Shown here in pieces: positions 60,140 through 64,000 of a DNA stretch of 64,000 nucleotides. Under the pieces are notes generated by a model. It was not told where the DNA came from, searched no databases, and worked only from the letters and a program-made list of their open reading frames with translations. How positions within the stretch are numbered: the first letter of the stretch is position 1; every line of letters begins with the position of its first letter. The DNA lies in the NCBI GenBank assembly GCA_019637615.1, contig JAHBVJ010000018.1, positions 1 to 64,000 of the forward strand, given 5' to 3'. Position numbers and translations under genes: made by a program. This DNA is from Anaerolineae bacterium. GTDB taxonomy: Bacteria; Chloroflexota; Anaerolineae; Aggregatilineales; UBA2796.

Positions 60140-60645
60140 CCCGCCGCATTGCGACGGTCGCATGGGGCAACCCGCTGAAAGGTGAACCCCCGGCTGAAGT
60201 CATGGCTTTGCTGCGTCTTGCCGACGAAGGGGAGACACGGATTCTGGCTACTCTTGCTGATCCGGCACATGAAACGTATCTCGGCAAAGTTGAGCATTAC
60301 GTGGTCAGCGTCATCACGATGCAGTGGGAAAGGCCGGACAGTGAGATTATCTATCTTGCCGTCGCACCTGAATGGCAAGGAAAAGGGTTCGGCAAGGCTG
60401 CTATCATGGGCATCACAACGGAAGCCAAGCGGCGGCAAGTGTCACGGTTGATGGTGGGGACGGGCAATTCCAGCCTAGAAAATCTGGCGTTTTACCAGAA
60501 ATGCGGCTTTCGCATGGATCACGTCCGGCGCGATTATTATGACTACATCCAGCCGCCGATCAGCGAAAATGGCATCCCGCTGCGCGATATGCTGGTTTTT
60601 AGCCTCGATGTAAATGCCGAAGCTAGTAATAGATCGTCACCATGA
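60136..60645 (+). CDS. GNAT-family N-acetyltransferase
   Basis: About 169 residues from the ATG overlapping the previous stop. SEIIYLAVAPEWQGKGFGKAAIMG is the acetyl-CoA-binding motif A (QGKGFG), followed by NSSLENLAFYQKCGFRMDHV of motif B. It has no known substrate. Third gene of a coupled run polX-SH3-GNAT. Its 3' end overlaps the 3' end of the convergent FHA gene by 23 bases. Confidence 0.92.
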   Translation: MTRRIATVAWGNPLKGEPPAEVMALLRLADEGETRILATLADPAHETYLGKVEHYVVSVITMQWERPDSEIIYLAVAPEWQGKGFGKAAIMGITTEAKRRQVSRLMVGTGNSSLENLAFYQKCGFRMDHVRRDYYDYIQPPISENGIPLRDMLVFSLDVNAEASNRSSP

Positions 60646-61105
60646 CTTGCGCCAGCGAAATCACCGAGCCAGACAGCAGCGCCACAACATCATAAGGCTG
60701 CAACCGTGTGCTGTTCACCCATGTCCCGTTGGCACTGCCCAAATCTTGAATGCACAACGCGCCATCCTTGAAGAAAAGCGCGGCGTGATTGCGCGACATG
60801 CCCAGTTTATAGCCATCGAATGGCGTGAAGTCGAGTAAATCAGGATCGGGTAGCTCGCGGTGACGACCAAGCGTCAACTTCGTGGTGATCGATACGATCA
60901 TGGGCTGTTCCGATTTGCCCACGTAGATTGCCACCTCATGCTCTTTCAGCTTGCCGAGATGAGAACGATGTTTGCCGTCGGTTTTCGTGCGTGACCCGCC
61001 TAACCCACGTGAAATTAGGGTGATGCTTTCAAGAGGCTGCTTGCAATTGGCGCAAATAAGCGCCGACTCCTCGTTTTCGGCTTGGCAATATGTGCAGGTG
61101 ACCAC
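60623..61105 (-). CDS. Zinc-ribbon plus FHA domain protein
   Basis: 160 residues: a CxxC...CxxC zinc ribbon at residues 4-22 (CTYC, CANC), a basic linker, and an FHA domain at 70-155 (LTLGRHRELPDPD, GMSRNHAALFF, IQDLGSANGTWVN), which binds phosphothreonine peptides. It may read out Ser/Thr kinases such as the kinase-WD40 gene at 9290-12736, but that link is inference. Confidence 0.93.
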   Translation of the reverse strand: MVTCTYCQAENEESALICANCKQPLESITLISRGLGGSRTKTDGKHRSHLGKLKEHEVAIYVGKSEQPMIVSITTKLTLGRHRELPDPDLLDFTPFDGYKLGMSRNHAALFFKDGALCIQDLGSANGTWVNSTRLQPYDVVALLSGSVISLAQVMVTIYY

Positions 61106-61329
61106 GATAAATCCTCTACCTTGCTTGAGTCAGCGCTGTTGACGGCAGTCGAACGCTATGAAAAGACACCGTAACAGTCCGACTCCTGTCATGTAATGAG
61201 CGAAGCTATGATGACTGGCTCTGAAGTTGGATGAGCAAACAACTAAAATGACGGCTGATTGGGATACGTCATTCGAGCCATTAGAGGATTGTAGCATAAC
61301 CTAATTTGACGCTGCTTAACGATGGTGGC

Positions 61330-62049
61330 TTAAACTTCCTCTTTCCACAAAAATTTCACAATTGCCGTGAAGAGCTGCGCGTCCAAGTGTTCAGGATCGT
61401 TGAGGCCGCTGTAACACTGCCGACTCGCACCGACGAAGATGCGCCAGTGTGTCTGGTCATGCTCGATGTCACGGATTTCGTTGAGGCGATTGGCCCAATC
61501 GCGCCGCTGCCCGATCAGATGCAGACGACTACTAGTTACATAAAATGTGCCGCTATCTAGGACAGTCACTTCGTTTAGGCTGAGGAAGCCGCTGTTTTGC
61601 GCGGGTTGTTGCAAGCTGACATTCAAGGCGGAAAGATAGACTTTTTCAGAGGGAGCCATCAGCGGCGGCGGCGGTTCCAGCGCGACGGGGCGCATCCAAC
61701 CGAGATCACCGTGCTGGACTTGATCGATGCGGTAGCGCTGAACGAAGCCCTTGCGGCTGATCTCCAGCGCTTCTTCGGCGTCGTACCATTTCTGCTGGCT
61801 GAAATAGACCATCACGTAATAGTACTGCGGCGCATCGTTGATCTTTTTGTAGCGGATGCGCCACGTATTGTCATCGGGGCCGGGATCGAACTGCGCCACC
61901 GCGCCGCAAAATGAACAGGTCAGGCTCGGCAGCCCGGAGCCTAGTCCTAGCACTTTGCGTCCCTCCGCCAACTTAACGGTGCCTTCGTGATGGCAATACA
62001 AGCAGCCTTGCAGCGGTGGTAATGTTTGCAGCGCGGTCAGTTCAATCAT
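61330..62049 (-). CDS. Zinc-ribbon protein with PH-like C-terminal region, unknown
   Basis: 239 residues. CLYCHHEG at residue 16 and CSFCGA near 45 make a CxxC/CxxC zinc ribbon; the middle (YYYVMVYFSQQKWYDAEEALEISRKGF) is unassigned; the C-terminal part (DSGTFYVTSSRLHLIGQRRDWANRLNEI) resembles bacterial PH-like domains. The stop of trpS is 3 bases upstream of its start, so it is co-transcribed with trpS. Function unknown. Confidence 0.8.
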   Translation of the reverse strand: MIELTALQTLPPLQGCLYCHHEGTVKLAEGRKVLGLGSGLPSLTCSFCGAVAQFDPGPDDNTWRIRYKKINDAPQYYYVMVYFSQQKWYDAEEALEISRKGFVQRYRIDQVQHGDLGWMRPVALEPPPPLMAPSEKVYLSALNVSLQQPAQNSGFLSLNEVTVLDSGTFYVTSSRLHLIGQRRDWANRLNEIRDIEHDQTHWRIFVGASRQCYSGLNDPEHLDAQLFTAIVKFLWKEEV

Positions 62050-62052
62050 GGC

Positions 62053-63111
62053 TCATCTCAACGGCTTGACGAACCCGATCCGGTCGCGGACGAGATCGAG
62101 GGTCGTGCTGGCGACTTCGTTGGCACGGTCGGCGCTCTTTTTCAACACCTCGTAGATATAGCCTTTTTCGCCCATCAATTGGTTGTAGCGTTCCTGAATC
62201 GGCTTCAAGCCTTCTGCCACCGCTTCGGCAACCGTCTTCTTGAGATCGCCATAGCCCTTGCTGTCGAACTGCGCTTCGATGTCTTCGCGGCTCCGCTCAG
62301 TGAAGGCTTGATAGATCGTCAGCAGGTTATTGACGCCCGCCCGCTCTGGATCGGTACTGAACTTGATGACCCGATCCGAGTCCGTGGTGGCGCGCATGAT
62401 TTTCTTGCGCACTTTGTCCAACGGATCGAGCAGGAAAACGGCGTGCCCATCGGCTTTTTCGCTCTTGCTCATCTTGGCGGTCGGCGTATCCAAACCCATC
62501 ACGCGCGCACCTGCTACCGGGATCATCACGTTCGGGATAGTGAATGTCTCGCCGTACATCGAGTTAAAGCGTTGCGCCAGATCGCGAGTCAATTCGACAT
62601 GTTGTTTCTGATCATCACCTACCGGCACGAGGTCGGTCTGGTACAACAGGATGTCCGCCGCCATCAAGGTTGGATAGGTGAACAGACCGCTGCCGATGGA
62701 ATCAGCTTGCATCTTGGCAGACTTATCCTTGAATTGAGTCATGCGGTTCAGCCAACCCATCGGAGTCATACAGTTCAGAATCCAGCCGAGTTCCGAGTGC
62801 GCCGAAACGTGCGATTGGATGAAGATGGTGCAGTGCTTGGTCTCTAGTCCGCAGGCGAGATAAAGCGCCGCGTTGCGCACGGAGGCTTCGCGCAGTTCGG
62901 CGGGGTCTTGCGGCACCGTGATGGCATGCATATCCACGATGCAGTAAAAGCTGTCATATTGGCTTTGCAAGGCCGCCCACTGCTTCAACGCGCCAAGATA
63001 ATTGCCGATGGTCAACTGACCAGAGGGCTGAATGCCGGATAGGATGCGTGGCGGTCGCTGCTTTACAACGTCAGGGGCACTTGCTGGACTGGCGGAATTC
63101 TGATTGGTCAT
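62053..63111 (-). CDS. trpS: Tryptophanyl-tRNA synthetase
   Basis: 352 residues, class I. PRILSGIQPSGQLTIGNYLGALKQW has the HIGH-like TIGN motif, ILLYQTDLVPVGDDQKQHVELTRDLA binds tryptophan, and TAKMSKSEKADG is the KMSKS loop. The 24-residue N-terminal tail is Ala/Pro-rich. A TTGCTC-17-TACAAT promoter with a 16-bp palindrome in its spacer lies upstream, so it may be repressed by a dedicated regulator. Confidence 0.97.
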   Translation of the reverse strand: MTNQNSASPASAPDVVKQRPPRILSGIQPSGQLTIGNYLGALKQWAALQSQYDSFYCIVDMHAITVPQDPAELREASVRNAALYLACGLETKHCTIFIQSHVSAHSELGWILNCMTPMGWLNRMTQFKDKSAKMQADSIGSGLFTYPTLMAADILLYQTDLVPVGDDQKQHVELTRDLAQRFNSMYGETFTIPNVMIPVAGARVMGLDTPTAKMSKSEKADGHAVFLLDPLDKVRKKIMRATTDSDRVIKFSTDPERAGVNNLLTIYQAFTERSREDIEAQFDSKGYGDLKKTVAEAVAEGLKPIQERYNQLMGEKGYIYEVLKKSADRANEVASTTLDLVRDRIGFVKPLR

Positions 63112-63148
63112 ATTGCTCGTAAATTAATCAAAGGTAAAACTTGTCGGC

Positions 63149-63177
63149 ATTGTAACATCACCACTAGTGGTGAGCAA
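63149..63177 (-). promoter_or_regulatory. trpS promoter
   Basis: On the minus strand TTGCTC (63177-63172), 17 bases and TACAAT (63154-63149), 37 bases before the trpS ATG. Optimal spacing. Confidence 0.6.
63158..63173. promoter_or_regulatory. 16-bp palindromic operator inside the trpS promoter
   Basis: TCACCACTAGTGGTGA is a perfect palindrome that occupies the spacer and touches the -35 box. A dimeric repressor bound here would block RNA polymerase. Confidence 0.6.
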
Positions 63178-63274
63178 CACACTGCTCTGCGTGCGCATCG
63201 TTTCAATTTCTTAACGTCCCATAGAAGGATCATGACTTTTCTGCTTGAGGCGATAGTCAGAAACTTGACACCAG

Positions 63275-63304
63275 TTGAGTTACTCGACGGGCACACAGTA
63301 TAAT
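63275..63304 (+). promoter_or_regulatory. Promoter for the terminal hydrolase gene
   Basis: TTGAGT (63275-63280), an 18-base spacer and TATAAT (63299-63304), 44 bases before the ATG at 63349. Confidence 0.55.
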
Positions 63305-63348
63305 TTCAGTCGCCCTCCCGAAGATTTTAATTTTTTAAGAGATATATA

Positions 63349-64000
63349 ATGACTTACAAAATCACGCAGGAAGTCGTGGATGGTATTGAACGCATCACCT
63401 ACCGTCCAGAAAACCCTATTTATCAAACCCCCCTGATTTTTCAGCACGGCGCTTGGCATGGGGCATGGTGCTGGCGTTATTGGCAAGCATTATTCGCTGA
63501 ATGGGGGTGGGTGAGTCATGCGCACAGCTTGCCCACGCACGGCAAATCCGCACGGAAACGCCCGATCCGCCTCTGCACGCTAGGCTATTATCAAGATGTC
63601 CTTAAGCAGCAAGTGGAGGCGTGTGAGCAAGCGCCGGTCGTGATCGGTCACAGCATGGGCGGGGCGGTCACCCAATGGTATTTGAGCCATGTCGGGGATT
63701 TACCGGCAGCGGTGATTGTGGCGTCCATGCCGTTATATGACTACCCTTGGCGCTATCTGTTCCTCGATCCGCTTGGCATGAGCATGGCGACATTGACTTG
63801 GCATGGTTATCCGCTGGTGCGGTCGCCGGAACGCGTCAAGGCGTTATTCCTGAGTGATAATCCGTTGATGTCTGCCGAAGAACTGCACAAGCTCTTGGAT
63901 GACGAATCGCTCGTGGTGCCGCTTGAACTCAATCCGTTTACATGGCATCCCCGCCGCAATCCACAAACCCCGATCTTGGTGATGGCGGCAGAAAAAGATG
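63349..64000 (+). CDS. Alpha/beta hydrolase, 3' end outside the window
   Basis: The open frame from ATG 63349 runs off the window after 217 codons. LIFQHGAWHGAWCWRYW gives the HG oxyanion segment and VVIGHSMGG the nucleophile elbow; ILVMAAEKD just before the window end is the strand carrying the catalytic acid, so only the His region is missing. There is no signal peptide. It is not closely similar to the hydrolase at 21378-22259. Substrate unknown. Confidence 0.88.
   Translation, partial: MTYKITQEVVDGIERITYRPENPIYQTPLIFQHGAWHGAWCWRYWQALFAEWGWVSHAHSLPTHGKSARKRPIRLCTLGYYQDVLKQQVEACEQAPVVIGHSMGGAVTQWYLSHVGDLPAAVIVASMPLYDYPWRYLFLDPLGMSMATLTWHGYPLVRSPERVKALFLSDNPLMSAEELHKLLDDESLVVPLELNPFTWHPRRNPQTPILVMAAEKD

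Overview
This 64 kb stretch looks like chromosome of a member of the Chloroflexota, probably an Anaerolineae-like lineage. That placement is an inference from gene style: a Ser/Thr kinase fused through a Thr/Pro linker to many WD40 repeats, secreted proteins with Thr-Pro or Met-Met-Glu-Ser-Thr-Pro linkers, a threonyl T-box, a GH116 glucosidase beside an ATPase-less sugar ABC transporter, and Uma2 and COG3375 proteins. No rRNA, tRNA, phage, insertion sequence or CRISPR array was found. The density is about one gene per 1.1 kb, mostly housekeeping genes mixed with accessory operons.

Layout. 0-3 kb (minus): a T-box leader with Thr specifier ACC, an unknown small ORF, and a threonyl-tRNA synthetase without a TGS domain. 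3-6 kb: an SDR protein, a COG3375 acetyltransferase-like protein, and 1.2 kb of repeat-rich intergenic DNA. 6-14.4 kb (minus): an apparent operon of kinase-WD40, a TIR/uracil-DNA-glycosylase-like fusion, a small membrane protein, an MFS carrier and a histidine phosphatase, preceded by a TPR protein with a palindrome over its ribosome-binding site. 14.5-21 kb: sugar ABC binding protein and two permeases, then a convergent GH116 beta-glucosidase with an array of GATCATTT motifs upstream. 21-25 kb (minus): alpha/beta hydrolase, then an Lgt-like membrane protein, a stand-alone amidase and ammonia-dependent NAD synthetase (a split glutamine-dependent NAD synthetase). 25-30 kb (plus): FAD monooxygenase, unknown proteins, Uma2 nuclease, argininosuccinate lyase. 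30-38.6 kb: a surface-glycan cluster with two GT39-type membrane transferases, a methyltransferase with a 28-residue-repeat coiled coil, a beta-sandwich protein and two soluble glycosyltransferases. 38.7-46 kb: Met-rich secreted protein, FtsW/RodA, two tandem binding proteins (one carrying a VWA domain), a lytic transglycosylase and a lipoprotein.

46.5-51.4 kb (plus after the Trm112-like gene): DedA, ExoD, an AhpD-like peroxidase with an in-frame TGA exactly at the second Cys of its CxxC motif, a methyltransferase and an MFS exporter. 51.4-55.5 kb (minus): a sulfur-carrier operon of JAMM protease, two-domain rhodanese, ThiS/MoaD-like carrier ending Gly-Gly-Arg, DUF4395 protein, thioredoxin-like protein and a MoeZ-type E1/rhodanese. 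55.8-64 kb: LysM/C39 protein, Nudix hydrolase, PolX, SH3-like protein, GNAT, FHA protein, zinc-ribbon protein, tryptophanyl-tRNA synthetase with a palindrome inside its promoter, and an alpha/beta hydrolase cut by the window end.

The observations most worth following up are the candidate selenoprotein at 48441-49022 (TGA at the catalytic position with a bacterial-SECIS-like hairpin just downstream), the TIR-UDG fusion in which all four Fe-S cysteines are replaced, the E1/carrier/JAMM operon whose carrier has a residue beyond Gly-Gly, the GATCATTT array before GH116, the methyltransferase with a tandem coiled-coil rod, and the dispersed hairpin repeat family. All product names rest on motifs read by eye; no database search was run.
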